Assembly: GCA_001414485.1 (NCBI GenBank)
Contig: LLEY01000023.1
Span: 186,001 to 250,000 of the forward strand
Length of the DNA stretch: 64,000 nt
Reading direction: 5' to 3'
From: Calycina herbarum
Taxonomy: Eukaryota; Ascomycota; Leotiomycetes; Helotiales; Pezizellaceae
Shown: in pieces, positions 10,863 to 22,178 of the stretch
How the letters are laid out: the number at the start of each line of letters is the position of its first letter
How positions within the stretch are numbered: position 1 is the stretch's first letter
Position numbers and translations under genes: made by a program
The notes under the pieces: model-generated
Database searches by the model: none
Told to the model about the DNA's origin: nothing
What the model saw: the letters and a program-made list of their open reading frames with translations, nothing else

Positions 10863-11188
10863 CATCATGTCAAGGTTGTGAGATAGCTACGTTAACTTGA
10901 TGAATGCGAAAAGAGAGACGGCAAGCATGTTAGATCACTTCCAAATGTTGATTTGAAATGAAGAATAGATCTGCTTGCTTTCATAAATTATCAGATATAA
11001 CCTCCAACACCAAACCCCCTTCTACAAAACACCAGATAGCAAACGCTTCAAGATAAACCCCCCGTACCCAATCCCACCAGCCACCCACAAAAGCGATCAT
11101 CGCGACACACAGCAAGTACGGCCTCCCAATCCCAACTCCCCCCAAGCCCAAAGCACCCATACACACCCCAACCCAAGCCTCGTTTCCT
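10863..11188. other. Intergenic, nothing recognised
   Basis: 3' flank of the ESA1 gene; no gene or repeat supported. Confidence 0.35.
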
Positions 11189-12900
11189 CTACCAAGCCCA
11201 AGTCCTAGTACTCGGTGGGAAAACAGGCGGTTTCCACTTAATCCTCTCCGGATCAATACTCCTCTTCGGCTTAGTCTTAAACTTCTCCTTCAACGCCTCG
11301 TGCCTCTTAATCAGATGCAGCGGCAAAACAATCTTATGTTCCGCCTTATGATAAACCTGCATCTTCAGCGCTTGCAGCGTCCCCTCCACATCATTAGTAG
11401 TCATGGCCAACTGAGTTGCCAAATTCTCAATACTACATCGTTCATCCCTGTCATTATATTCCAGTAATATCTCGACAAGATTTTCAGTCCAATATTGACG
11501 ATAAGAGAGAAGACCGAGATCTGACAGGGGCTTTTCGGGGGAACCGAGCTTTCCTTCGATTTTCGAGAGTTCGTAGGAGAATTGGATGAGCAGACGGCCG
11601 TAGCCTTTTCGTTGGTATTGAGGGAGGGTGAGGATACAGGCTACGTTGTAGTTATCTGCGCTTTCCTTTTCTTTCGAGAAGTAGCCTACGAGATGGAAAC
11701 CCTTCTCATCTTTCGTAGCCATGACGTAGAAAAGAAATGGATCGACATCATAATAAAGGGTTTTATGATCAAGAAACATCTTTGAGAGGAGACAGAGATT
11801 TCGACACCATGTGCGTTGACGTCTCCCGTCGATTTCGAAAAAGGAAACGTAGTCGTCGCGGTAGATTTCGTTTCCGGGTGGGTGTTGTAGTGTGCACTTT
11901 TGGCGATGGCGGGAGAAGGATTTTATATCTCCGTAGTAGCAGAGACAGAATTCGCAGATGTACATTAGGTCTTCTTGCGTGAATACCTCTGGATAGGGAG
12001 AGAAGTACCAAGGGAAGAGGTCGAATTTTCCGAATTGCACTTTGGATATGTTTCTGATTCGCGAAATCTCGGCTTGGTTTTGGGTCATGGAACCGCCATG
12101 TCTCAACTTCTCTTTCTCTTGCTTGTTGTCGAAATATTCTGGAGCTTGGGATTTGGATGCAACAGCTTCAGCTGCTGCCTCATCAACATCCATAGCATCT
12201 TCATCAGCGCCAGGTGTTGCATCGAGGTCGAGAGCAAGAGTGATGTCTCCTTCGGCATCAGGGGTAGCTTTTTGAGAACCAGTAAATTCGGTCCAAGGAT
12301 GGGGAGTTCCACCTTCAGAGGCGATGGAAGGCTCTCTTGTTGCTGAGGCGGTTGGTCGTTTTTGAGCTTTCTTGGTGGTAGTTGTCTTTTTTGCCACGGG
12401 TGCTGAAGCTTTCTTCGTCTCCTTTGGTTTCTCTGGACTGGGCCACTCGACTTCTTGATTGAAATCGATCCTGACAGCTGGAACCCATTCATCTAGACGT
12501 TTGTTGAAGTTGTCAAAGTTGCAATAAAACTGACGACCGCTTTTGGTTTCTTTTATGCTTAGAATTTCTGCTCTTCTTGGACGTCCTTCCTACAAGCTTA
12601 TTAGTATGTATTCAAAAATGAGAGGAAATGAGTGGAAATGAACATATGAATAAATTTAAGTAAACAGAAAAGTTTATAAATCATCGCAAAAGTGACGTTG
12701 GCGAAAAGAAAAAATGGCAATAACTCACTTTCTCAACCATGGCCAAACACCCAACACTAAAACCACATTATCAGCAATGTCGCACGCGCGATCGCGAACA
12801 TCAAAAAAACTCACCTCAAGGTATCAATAGTCGCCTTCCCCTTCACCTTCGGCGCAGGCGATCCGCCCGAAGAATCCTTCCCATGAGCGCCACTCGCCAT
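11189..12900 (-). CDS. esa1: MYST histone acetyltransferase Esa1 (NuA4 catalytic subunit)
   Basis: Esa1 acetylates histones H4 and H2A as the catalytic subunit of NuA4. I rebuilt three exons: 12900-12815, a 28-nt exon 12756-12729, and 12589-11189, giving 504 aa. Joined, the start reads MASGAHGKDSSGG, then TLSVGCLAMVEK|EGRPRRAEIL into the Tudor-knot/chromo-barrel domain (about residues 30-88, with QFYCNFDNFNKRLDEW). The C2HC zinc finger follows as CEFCLCYYG...RHRQKC. The autoacetylated lysine is in LLSKMFLDHKTLYYD, the acetyl-CoA loop is QYQRKGYGRLLIQ, and the end is RTWAW. An acidic, Ala-rich linker (about residues 100-185) joins the domains. The frame that begins at 12397 starts with GTG inside this linker and is not the true start. 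It is divergent from REX4 across 306 bp. Confidence 0.96.
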
Positions 12901-13206
12901 GATGAAAATCGCAATAAATTTGATGAAATTTGATGGTTGAATAATTGTTTCGCGATCGTGTTGATGAAGATCCAGCGTCGTGGCGAGGCTGAGTAGAAGG
13001 GTGTCCAGGAGCGATTGCGGGGTTGCCTATCACTAAAAGCCTCCTGAGCCTCGCCCGCGCCACCCCTTCCACCCTTGCATCCCCATACTAAAAACTCAGG
13101 CCGCAAAAGAATTTCTAGAGTCCTCCCTCATCAACCTCCACCACACCGCAAACCATGAGCAGATAACCCCACGCAACACCATTTCGCGAATCGATCACAA
13201 CACGAC
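12901..13206. promoter_or_regulatory. Shared divergent promoter of ESA1 and REX4
   Basis: A 306-bp gap separates the two start codons, which point away from each other. It must contain both 5' leaders and core promoters. I see no clear TATA box. Two GCGAAT/GCGATC-type stretches are present (near 12950 and 13188). Confidence 0.6.
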
Positions 13207-14232
13207 ATGGCGCCCGAACTATCCAGTAACTGGAAAGCACTACAAGAAACCCTAAAACAAGAAGCCCTCGCCAGCTCCGAGCGAAAACGAAAAGCAATCC
13301 CCACCGAGCGCCAGCAAAACACCCTCGCAAAGCGTCGTCGATTAGAAGAGTCAGGAAAGGCACCAATTTCAACCACTACCTCCAAAGCAAAATTTACTCC
13401 CACATCCTTCTACAGCAAACCTCTCGGCATACACAAAAAGAAGAGGAAAATGGGTCTCGGATCAAGTACGGAAAGTGCTCCTACAACAGACACACCAGCA
13501 CCCTCAGCAACCCTAGCTCTCTGGGCAGAAGACAACGATATTTCCGCTCGCGATTTGGCAGATGCATATGGCGGTGATCTAAACGATACGACGATCAAAG
13601 GGAAGGCCGCGGATAAAATCAATGCCGGTTTATCAGAAGATGTCGAGATAGGAAAATACATAGGAATAGACTGCGAAATGGTTGGTGTAGGAGGGGAGGA
13701 AGACCGTTCCATCCTCGCTCGAGTTTCCATAGTGAATTTCCACGGAACACAAGTCTACGATTCCTTCGTTAAACCCAAGGAATTCGTCACAGATTGGCGT
13801 ACCCACGTCTCTGGAGTCTCACCAAGGAATATGGCGACAGCGCGAGAATTCGAGGACGTACAAAAGGAAGTTGCGGATATCCTTCGAGATCGAGTGATAG
13901 TCGGTCATGCGATCAAGAATGATTTGGAGGTTCTGATGCTGGGACATCCAAAGAAAGATATCAGGGATACGGCGAAATATCCAGGATTCAAGAAATATAG
14001 TACGGGCAGGTCGCCGAGTCTGAAGATTCTCGCGAAGGAGATATTGGGGATTGAGATTCAAAGTGGGGAACATTCTAGTATTGAGGATGCGAGGGCGACT
14101 ATGCTTTTATTCAGGAGGCACAAATCTGGCTTCCATACCGATAATGCGCAGCGGTTTCCTACGACGATAAGTGGTGGTGGGGGAAAGTCTAAAGGGGGTG
14201 GCAAGAAGAAGAAGAAGAAGAGTAAACGTTAA
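13207..14232 (+). CDS. rex4: RNA exonuclease Rex4 (DEDDh family)
   Basis: An intronless 341-aa 3'-5' exonuclease linked in yeast to pre-rRNA (ITS1) processing. The basic N-terminus (residues 1-85; RKRKA, AKRRR, KKKRKM) resembles a nucleolar targeting region. The exonuclease domain spans about residues 150-305. Its catalytic acids are D155 and E157 in YIGIDCEMVG, D239 in GHAIKNDLEVL, and H289 with D294 in HSSIEDARATM, so all five DEDDh residues are present. The C-terminus is a Gly/Lys tail (KKKKKKSKR) encoded by a GAA/GAG-rich run near 14203-14230. Length and layout match fungal Rex4. It starts with ATGGCG in good context and lies divergent from ESA1. Confidence 0.95.
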   Translation: MAPELSSNWKALQETLKQEALASSERKRKAIPTERQQNTLAKRRRLEESGKAPISTTTSKAKFTPTSFYSKPLGIHKKKRKMGLGSSTESAPTTDTPAPSATLALWAEDNDISARDLADAYGGDLNDTTIKGKAADKINAGLSEDVEIGKYIGIDCEMVGVGGEEDRSILARVSIVNFHGTQVYDSFVKPKEFVTDWRTHVSGVSPRNMATAREFEDVQKEVADILRDRVIVGHAIKNDLEVLMLGHPKKDIRDTAKYPGFKKYSTGRSPSLKILAKEILGIEIQSGEHSSIEDARATMLLFRRHKSGFHTDNAQRFPTTISGGGGKSKGGGKKKKKKSKR

Positions 14233-14860
14233 GGCGGGGGAGAAGCTTAGGGTAAACTTCGTATGGGGAGGGGATGAAGAAAAGGAAGAAAAGGAAAAAC
14301 ATGGCAGGCCACTTCTATCAAACACCAGCGGCCGATTCCTATGAAAAGGCAAAGATAATCCTCAACATCTGATCAAGGGTGCTCCTTCAAGATCGTAGGA
14401 AACCAAACCGAAAAGGAATCAAGAATAAGTTCTTCCCCGCATCCTCAATGTAAACTCTACATTTCTATCATACTCCTCCGCGTAAGTTATGCAGAGATCA
14501 AGAAAGCCATGTTGTCAAGAAATAGCTATGCCCTCTTTCAAGAGCATCAGATCTTCCATATATAGCTAACAAGATAAATTAACCTCATCAACCAACATCC
14601 CTTCCTTCATGACCCAGAATATCCCCATAGTGAAGCTGCGTTATTTATTTTTTATTTTCTTTATTATACTAAACCGATGTAACTATCGGCAGCTGCTATC
14701 CCACCTTGTCCTTGAAACAATTGGGTTTTTGAAAAACCCCAAGGAATAACTTCTTTGAAAGGAGAGTTTTGAACGTGATTAGTTTTAAAGTAGTTTAATA
14801 CATTGGAAGCATGGTAATTTTCCAAAAGAAACAAAAAAAAAACCAGTGTGAAGTTTTGTA
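14233..14860. other. 3' flank of REX4, nothing recognised
   Basis: AT-rich sequence with short T- and A-runs (14640-14680, 14826-14840). No gene supported. Confidence 0.35.
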
Positions 14861-14861
14861 A

Positions 14862-15060
14862 CTCGCAAGTAAGCTATCAATCAACTGAACGAGTAAGCCG
14901 TGAGTGAGTGACTAGCGAGTAAGCTCTGAGTTAGTCACAGGATTCCTCGTACTCGGTGAGTTAGCCGCCTGCCAGTACGCCACGAGTACCTCGTAGGTAA
15001 GCTAGAAGTTACATCGTGGGTGAACTGCAAATTAAGCCGTTGCTTACTCGCTACTCTTCT
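14862..15060 (+). repeat. CGAGTAAGC repeat block
   Basis: Units include CGCAAGTAAGCTATC (14866), ACGAGTAAGCCG (14889), GCGAGTAAGCTCTGAG (14904) and CGTAGGTAAGCTAG (14990). A reverse-oriented GCTTACTCGCTACTC follows near 15043. The spacing is irregular, 20-90 bp. Confidence 0.65.
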
Positions 15061-15447
15061 TTTGGCCCCCCAAATAGGAGGCTTGAGTTCCTGGTCGATT
15101 GATGGATGGGATGGCTTATTCGAAATTCTTTCTACCTCAAGTTGCTCGATAATCGATGGGCTTACTCAGACCTGTCGCACATGTTAGACTCCCCCCTGAC
15201 GCTCTCTCTGGTGCTACTGTGCCTTTCAGTAAGGAGGAAACTTGGTGTGTGGGTACACCTCGAGATTCTGCTGGAAACCAAAGCCCATTGAGGACACGAA
15301 GGAGAAGGTCATCAAGTCATCCATTCGGTCTAAATTCTACCAACCCAAATAATGTCTACACACCCCAGACAAAAAAACAAAAGCCAACCACAATTAAGCT
15401 CCCCCAGCTCCCCAGACTCCTCGCTTAACCGCAAAACATCAAAGATC
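15061..15447. other. 3' flank of the CFA-synthase-like gene
   Basis: No gene supported. Open frames here are short and lack any recognisable motif. Confidence 0.35.
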
Positions 15448-16982
15448 TCAAAGTGGAATCCCCTCCATCAACTCCATACATCCCTCCCTCCCAACAGTTA
15501 TTATCGCATCCCCCAAAGTCTTAGTAGCAAACCCGGCTTCGCAATAGCAAAAGTAATACTAGTTTTCGTCAGCATCTCACTCATTCAATCAAATCATATC
15601 ACAGAGAAAGAAAAAATAGAATAAACTCACCTCCCACTTCCTCCGGAAAACCTCAATCTCCCGGTCCCCCATCTCAGCATGTTCACTAATAAGCGCCGGC
15701 CGTATCCTCGATTCAAAATTCGCCATAAAATTCTCCCGCCAAAGCCTCAAAGTCTTCGCATAATGCCCCCCGATATTCTCAATCCTCTCCACGATCAAAG
15801 TCCCCTCACTCCCTTTCGTAATATTACCCACGAGCTGAGTAATAGAAGGAAGGTGGCCCCCAGGAAATATGTATTTCCTAATGAAATCTCCACCCTTCGC
15901 ATACGCCTCGTATCGACCCTCAGGCATCGTAATGCATTGGAAAACCGCAATTCCGTCGGGTTTCAAAAGTCGGTGTATGCATGAGAAATACGTTTCCAGA
16001 TATTCTCTTCCTACAGCTTCAAGCATCTCGATTGATATAACTTTATCATAGAGAACTTTTGGTGTAGGTAGAGCCCTGTAATCCATGAGTAGGACTTCAA
16101 TTCTATCCGCGTACCCCGCAGCGAAAATCCGTTTCTCGGCAAGGGCTTTCTGCTCTATAGACAATGTCAAAGAGGTAACCCTACACCCTGTTTTCCGTAC
16201 TGCTTCCATGGCGAAGGATCCCCATCCTGTGCCGATTTCTAGGACGTGGTCTGTGGGTTTGATTTGTGCGCCGTCGATGAAGCGGTTTAGTTTTGTCATT
16301 TGGGCAGCTTCGAGGGATTCTTCTTCTGAGAGGGAGTCGGTTTTCCAGATGGGACAGGAATATGTCATGTCGTCGGATAGGAAGGCGGCGAACATTTCGT
16401 TGCTGATGTCGTAATGGGCGGAAACGTTAAGGAGGGAGTTTGAGAGGGTGTTTGTGCTTCGTGCGAGGCCGGTGATTGTTTCTGCGATTGAGGAGGTGAG
16501 CGTTGTGGCGTTTGCCAGTTGTTTTCGATTGAGAATGAAGAGCTTTTCTTGTTAGGCTGCTTGCTACAATTTTAGGCCTCTGGAGAAGTACGTACCTGGA
16601 AGAAACCGGTAAGGTCCGCACATTCAACTTCTCCCAACATGTATGATTCCGCAAATCCCATATCCGCAAACAGAGCTAGTCGGACCCAGAAAGTCTCTTT
16701 TCGGACTACCAATTCCACCAACCCAACCCCATTGCTCTTTTTCGAAGTTCCATTGACACCATTTGTTGTTTTTAAATGCTCTCTTGCGATTTTCTGGCCG
16801 AAAGAGGATTTTTGGCCGGTGGTCGTGTCTTCGATTGTAAGTGTGCCATGTTCGATACGGGACAAGAGAGAGGAAACTGCGGCTTTCGAAATTGACAACG
16901 CGGGTCCCCAAGAAACGCTTCCCAGAGTGTTTCGAATTAAATCCCCGCCTCGAGCCAGTGGTTGTGTCAAGTAAGATGCCAT
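15448..16982 (-). CDS. Cyclopropane-fatty-acyl-phospholipid synthase-like methyltransferase
   Basis: Family members transfer a methylene or methyl group from S-adenosylmethionine to unsaturated acyl chains of lipids. Exons are 16982-16596, 16542-15631 and 15558-15448, giving 469 aa, with introns of 53 and 72 nt. The joins read LTGFFQ|LFILNRKQLAN and RRKWE|YYFCYCEAGF. The N-terminal CFA domain holds LLSRIEHGTL. The catalytic part begins HYDISNEMFAAFLSDDMTYS, typical of the family, and the SAM-binding loop is VLEIGTGWGSFAMEA near residues 229-243. No membrane helices were seen, unlike the fungal sphingolipid C9-methyltransferases, which are related but carry N-terminal helices. The last exon adds a conserved-looking C-terminus ending MELMEGIPL. 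The exact lipid substrate cannot be read from sequence. Confidence 0.92.
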
Positions 16983-18602
16983 GTTGAATTGCGGGAGTCC
17001 AATCGTTGGGCAGAATCCGGTAGTGAGGTTTACAGGAGGATTCCGGAGTTGGTTTCCAGTCAATGGATTTCCTGTACTTTTCTATCAGCTTCAGGAAGAG
17101 CAATTGAAGTTGCAAAGGAACATATTTCCCTGCTTACCCAAGTTGTCTGGTGTTTTCTCCAGAAAATGACCCCTAAAAATTCTCGGAAACACCTCCGGCG
17201 ACCTTTCCGTTGTATGGATTTTGAATTGGCGACTGGCTTGGTGCTCTTGGTTTACTGACGTCGAGGCAATCCCACAAGAAATAGATTCGACAAAGGAGCA
17301 AAAGAGATCAAGTACGTCAACACAGTCTGACTCGAGCGCACCGGACTCTCGTGGATTTAAAAGAAAAAATCGGGGATTTTAAAGGAACCGTGCCATGACG
17401 AACTTGTTCCAAGTCTCACACTTGACTGTATCCAGTCAAGGAGAGGGACACGAGGGACCCGGAAGGAGAGATGTTGAACTAGGTCTCAGTTGGTCCAATG
17501 ATAGAGCTCGCTTGAGTTCCCCCACCACTAGTGCATCTATTTAAGTCTGTGCTTCCTTTGACAACCATGTTGGAAGGAATAATTGACTTCTGTTTGTGAC
17601 TGTGCGGGAAGGTGCAAGGCACAGGGAAAGCACAGCACATAGGGTTGGTTGGCACTTGCCTTGTCTTGAAGATATACTTCTTGCCTTGTCAGGTACCAGA
17701 GTTCTAGGTATGCACTTTTAAGAATCTTAACCTCCAACACCCACTCGAGTGACTCGGACATTTCGATTCCCCGCCATCCATTGACCACTTGCAGTTTACC
17801 CACCTTCGCAAGCCTTGAATATCAACCCAACTCCATACTCCGTAACTGTAACAATCGCGTATGTAATGTACAAGGTCAGCCCCCTGTCTCTGCGATCCCT
17901 TTGCACAGTTGGCAGTTCGCTAGACCTGGTACATTTCTGCAGCAGAATACTGCAAGCACGGAAAAGTGATGGATCACGAAATCTTTGGCCGATTGAGGGC
18001 CCTGCATTGGTTGTCGTGAGGACCCTCAATTGAAAGTTGTAGCTTCGGAAGAGGGAGGTACCGGTGCGCGAAACGGATTTTGGCGCAGATTGTTGGGCTG
18101 CTTGTTACATGGCGCGGCAGTGGGTGATGTCGCCGGATTCAACTCGATTAAGTCGATCACTGAGATGTGGAAACAAGCGGTGAGAGGAGAGTACGAGTAC
18201 TTGATGGTGTCTTGAATTGAACTTCTCGAGTCGGCTGCGAGCGAGCGGTTGACAGCTCAGGGCATCGTTCCTAGCTGCACTCGGGTACTCGGGATGATTT
18301 CAAGTTGACAGCGGCAGAGGAAAGGTAAATCGTATTAAAAAAAAATATTGCCACGATGTGCGTAAGCTATTGATAAAGCGAATGCGGAATGCGGAGGTTC
18401 GTTCATCATGACTTCCTCCTTGTCGTGCATTTCAAGGTGCGGAGCCAGGAGGTGGGAGATGGACCGGGAGTTACATCTTGCCAAGGCGGCTTAAAATCCA
18501 CGCGTCGCGTTCCCCATCAAGAAGTCGCGTCTCACTCAAGCACTCAAGAAATTGTAGAGGAACATCAACAGTTACCTAGAAAAATACATCAACAACACCA
18601 CA
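16983..18602. other. Divergent intergenic region, CFA-like gene and RNase H2C
   Basis: About 1.6 kb holds both promoters. There is an A-run near 18330-18345. I see no additional gene; the open frames present are short and in conflicting frames. Confidence 0.4.
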
Positions 18603-19160
18603 ATGCTCGCCATCCAAAAGAGTAAAAGCCACAAAGGCAAATGCACTCCCAACGTTCTCCCTTGCCGAGTCCACCACAACGGTCCCGTCAATGCCTCGAA
18701 AAGATACTGGGACCCTCAGACCGCAACAGGTACTCCATCCCTCCCCCTCTCTTCCCAATACCTCTAACAATTCCCAGATGGAAAAACAATCTCCTACTTC
18801 CGCGGTCGCAAACTACACGGCAAGAAACTAAAAGTCCCAAAAGGCTACCGCGGTCTCGTCCTCGCCCCAACTGATCGAATACTACCAAAACCACAACCAC
18901 CAAGCGATGCAGATGAGGATGTTGAGGAAGTGCAAGTAGTTGCAGATGTCAAGGTTGTGGAGGAACAATCTGAGTTTGAGGATATAATGATTTGGGGCCA
19001 TGAGAGTCTGCCGGATGAGATGGCGGATCCTTATGTTAGGGGGATGGAGGAATGGATCCAGTTTGCGGAAATGGTTTGTTACTCGATCTTTGGCTGTTAA
19101 GATGCTTGCTAATTTGGGGGGTAGATACATTCTCAGGATGAGGAGAAGGAATCGAATTGA
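18603..19160 (+). CDS. rnh203: Ribonuclease H2 subunit C (Rnh203-like)
   Basis: This is the non-catalytic subunit that with Rnh202 supports the RNase H2 catalytic subunit in removing ribonucleotides from DNA. No single open frame shows it; it needs three exons, 18603-18729, 18778-19073 and 19125-19160, giving 152 aa. The N-terminus MLAIQKSKSHKGKCTPNVLP leads into PCRVHHNGPV, and after the first intron ISYFRGRKLHGKKLKVPKGY, then GYRGLVLAP, the conserved core of RNase H2C. An acidic insert (about residues 90-118) separates it from the C-terminal WGHESLPDE...WIQFAEM segment. The first intron is 48 nt. The second has an unusual GTTTGT donor and 51 nt, and reading past it would add only VCYSIFGC before a stop, so the final 11 residues are less sure. 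Confidence 0.88.
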
Positions 19161-19520
19161 TCGATATAATGGATACTTGGTAGATTTGGCGTTTGGGTAG
19201 GGCATGGCGTGGCGTGGCGTTGGGAAAATACCAGGATAATTGAATGTGGTTATACGTACTTTTCTTCGGTACTAAATTTCATATTCATTGTTTGTATGAA
19301 AACACGATGGAGGTATTACTGTGGGGGATTACTCTGAACTTATATCCAGGGGTATTCCGCCTCCTACAAGTCTTCCTTTTCCCCGCCTCATTCTAGTCTA
19401 TACTCACCTCGCACGTTGCTTATTTATTTCTACCACAGAGGGTGGCTTACCCAGGGATAGTAGCAATCAGGTTTTTTATTAGTAACCTGAGAATAGCCAC
19501 GATATAACAAGAGAAGGAAG
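19161..19520. other. 3' flank of RNase H2C gene
   Basis: GGCGTGGCGTGGCGTT (three imperfect GGCGT units near 19204-19221) lies just after the stop. Nothing else is recognised. Confidence 0.35.
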
Positions 19521-19524
19521 TCCA

Positions 19525-19715
19525 GCTAGCTAATGGTAGGTCACCTACCAATTGTCAAGGTTGAGTTGGGGCTATTAATAGGTTACCAACTAAGGTTAGC
19601 TGAAAAAAGAAGAAGAGAAACTTTACAGGTTAAGGTGAAGCTATTTACAGGTTACCTGGGAATAGCTGTGGTGGGTTTTCCAAGGAATAGTGCTATTTTA
19701 GGTCACCAATGCCCA
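19525..19715. repeat. GTAGGTNACCTAC-type repeat block
   Basis: It contains GGTAGGTCACCTACC near 19535, AATAGGTTACCAAC near 19578, TTTACAGGTTACCTGGGAATAGC near 19650 and TTAGGTCACC near 19697, all variants of the palindromic core. Confidence 0.6.
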
Positions 19716-20777
19716 TGTTCTGCACCAGTTTTTCTTCGTCTTCACCCTCAAACTCTCTTGATCTAATCTCGACGCTTCGCCCGGCAAACGCCTCTTAGCC
19801 CTTTGAATTGACCTGCATATTTTCATTGCAACTCCCGATTATTTCTAGTAGTTAAACGACTAAAAGCAAACCACAAAGCTACCACCACCTCCTCTTCTGA
19901 AAAGCCCATTTCATAAATCTCGATATCTAATGAAAGTTTACCCTCGTACCTTCTATTCGACTAAAAAACTACTCTTATCCTAGGAACTGATGCATGTGTT
20001 TTCAGAGAAAAAGAGGTGGGGGTGAGGGGCTCCTAGTCGCTTAACACGTGAGGACCTATGGGTTGCTCGCGGTGGATATTAAAAGAGGCAGTAAATAAAT
20101 AACCCGTCATTCGAACTTTCGAACCTGATTGTTCTAAAATACTTGTACTGATAGTTCTAATTGCTCCAAGTCTAAGTTGCTCTAAGTACTTAGAATAATT
20201 TACTTAAGTTGAACAAGTGCTAGGTACGAACCTAAAGTATTCACTGCCACTTTAAATGTTCCTCGCGAGCTAGGCTAATAACTTTATCGAAATTCACTTT
20301 ATTGAGATGACAAACTTCTTACTTAAATAATACTGGGAAGTCTCGCTTAAAACATCATAGTCTCCCTCGACAGCATCACTCGGAAACGAGAAAAGGAGAA
20401 AAGGAGAAAAGGAAGGAAGAAAAGAAGAATGTCAACAAAAACAATTCACACTCGCGAGTGTCGGGTATCTTGTTACCATGGTAATGAGAGAGTGCGATGT
20501 GCAACAAAACATGGATTTCTCAACTTCAGTTCAGGTACTTAACTTCACTCATGCGAGGAGGCGAACTCGTTTGCTCGACAGTGGAAATATGTCCCAGGAA
20601 CACAAAGCCACACCAATGTTTTATGGAGTTATAAAGGTGTATTGAGAAAATTAATTGCAACAAAATTCACAAGTTCTAATTAGAGCAGTCAATGTGAAGC
20701 GACTCCACGCAACCTCGATCCTCACCCACAGAAATACAAATACAGGGTATCTTCACATATCCACGCACACCTCAAAT
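19716..20777. other. Intergenic, nothing recognised but a repeat fragment
   Basis: AT-rich. It includes GAAAAGGAGAAAAGGAGAAAAGG near 20390 and, near 20484, an 18-bp piece shared with the 138-bp tandem repeat at the left end of the window. No gene supported. Confidence 0.4.
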
Positions 20778-22178
20778 TCACGACTCCAGTCTCCCCTCCA
20801 AGCTCTCCTCCACACAAGCCTTGATTGACCCAGCCATCTCCCTCGAGAAAAATGCCACACCAAGCTCTTGGCTCGTATACCAACTCGCACGATCCATATT
20901 CCCACTTCCCAACACCACAATCTCCTCATCCACAATAGTAAGTTTCATATGAGCCTTGACAGGTTCATTAGCAACTTTCAAATCTTTAGGTCGGTAATAA
21001 GCAATATCCAATGATCCAACTTTTGGTGCCTGCATTTCAGGATCTAAGGATGCTTTTTGGTTTTGGAGGGTAGCTAGCTTTTTGTGTTGACGACGGAGTT
21101 TCCAGACTTCGAATTCGGTTATTGTTCCTGCTGTTACTAATTGTTCTAGGATCATGAGTTTGCTGCTCGTCCTGATTTGAATGTTGACTCCGCGTTGGAG
21201 TGCTGAGAGAATGGCGCAGATCACGGGGTAGGAGGTGAGATTTGGGGTTTGGATGAAGATCTCATGTTGGGCGTTTTCGAATATGTAAAGGAGAAATTTG
21301 TTGAGCGGTGTATGAGGAGTAACTGTATTTTTGCTGAACGGTTTGAACGTTGGATTCCAGTGATGGGGCGAGGGAAGGAGGATTGTAGGGACAGGTGAGG
21401 ATTGAGAGACTGATATGTGTTGCATCAGGTTGGCAACATTCTCTCCATCTGGTGATACTGAGTTCGGGACATTGCTCTCATCACCCTCGGGTAGGAGATG
21501 AGGTAGATCGGTATTCTTGGACCAAAAGGCCACCCAGAAGTAAAACAACTCCTGACAAATCTTGCCCCTAAGCTCGATACATCCCTCAAACCAATCTTCC
21601 CAGCTGACATTACAACTAGGCATAAAAGCCAACTGTCGATCGACCAGAATAAATTTGGGATGCATAACGCTGAATGGTCGAACAAAAACACTTTTGACAC
21701 TTAGCTCAAGACCCATCAGTAGCTCTGGTGATGGAAGTCCCAATCCAGTCCACGAATTTGGTGGATAAACCTTCCCATCTGGACTAGAAGTTCCAAACAG
21801 CTTTTGCGTGATTGAAATTGAGGAGAAGCAAAGTCGGACTTGTATTTTGTGACCCTGCGTGATGCCTTTGGAAGACAACTTTTGAAGTAATGAGCACACC
21901 ATATCTCGCGATGAAGATTTGGCCCAGAAACAGGTTACCAGTATCAATTCCTCTTTCGTGGAGAGACATTTTGAGAGGACGTTGGAGAGGATTTGTGCAC
22001 CGGTTCCAACGGTGAAATTCCCGGGTTCTGATGTTGTGACGAGCTCTTTGGGGTTGGAGGTGTAATATGTTCGAGCTTCTTGGGTGGAGTTTGATTCCTT
22101 TTCCATTTTGTTGAGCCAGCCATCTATGATTGATTGGGATGTGGAAGGTACGAGTGCTCTTCGGCGGGGCGAGGCCAT
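20778..22178 (-). CDS. Phospholipase D-like protein (two PLDc motifs)
   Basis: An intronless 466-aa member of the PLD superfamily, which joins phosphodiesterases, phospholipid synthases and nucleases. Both HKD motifs are complete: H173-P-K175...D180 in MHPKFILVDRQ and H410-M-K412...D417 in AHMKLTIVDEE. The second is followed by GSGNMDRASW, the usual GSxN(x)D part. Two motifs in one chain imply a single-chain active enzyme. No signal peptide or membrane segment is obvious. The start is ATG at 22178 (MASPRRRA); the longer frame to 22250 begins with TTG. The substrate is unknown. The Lon gene is divergent, 729 bp away. Confidence 0.9.
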   Translation of the reverse strand: MASPRRRALVPSTSQSIIDGWLNKMEKESNSTQEARTYYTSNPKELVTTSEPGNFTVGTGAQILSNVLSKCLSTKEELILVTCFWAKSSSRDMVCSLLQKLSSKGITQGHKIQVRLCFSSISITQKLFGTSSPDGKVYPPNSWTGLGLPSPELLMGLELSVKSVFVRPFSVMHPKFILVDRQLAFMPSCNVSWEDWFEGCIELRGKICQELFYFWVAFWSKNTDLPHLLPEGDESNVPNSVSPDGENVANLMQHISVSQSSPVPTILLPSPHHWNPTFKPFSKNTVTPHTPLNKFLLYIFENAQHEIFIQTPNLTSYPVICAILSALQRGVNIQIRTSSKLMILEQLVTAGTITEFEVWKLRRQHKKLATLQNQKASLDPEMQAPKVGSLDIAYYRPKDLKVANEPVKAHMKLTIVDEEIVVLGSGNMDRASWYTSQELGVAFFSREMAGSIKACVEESLEGRLES

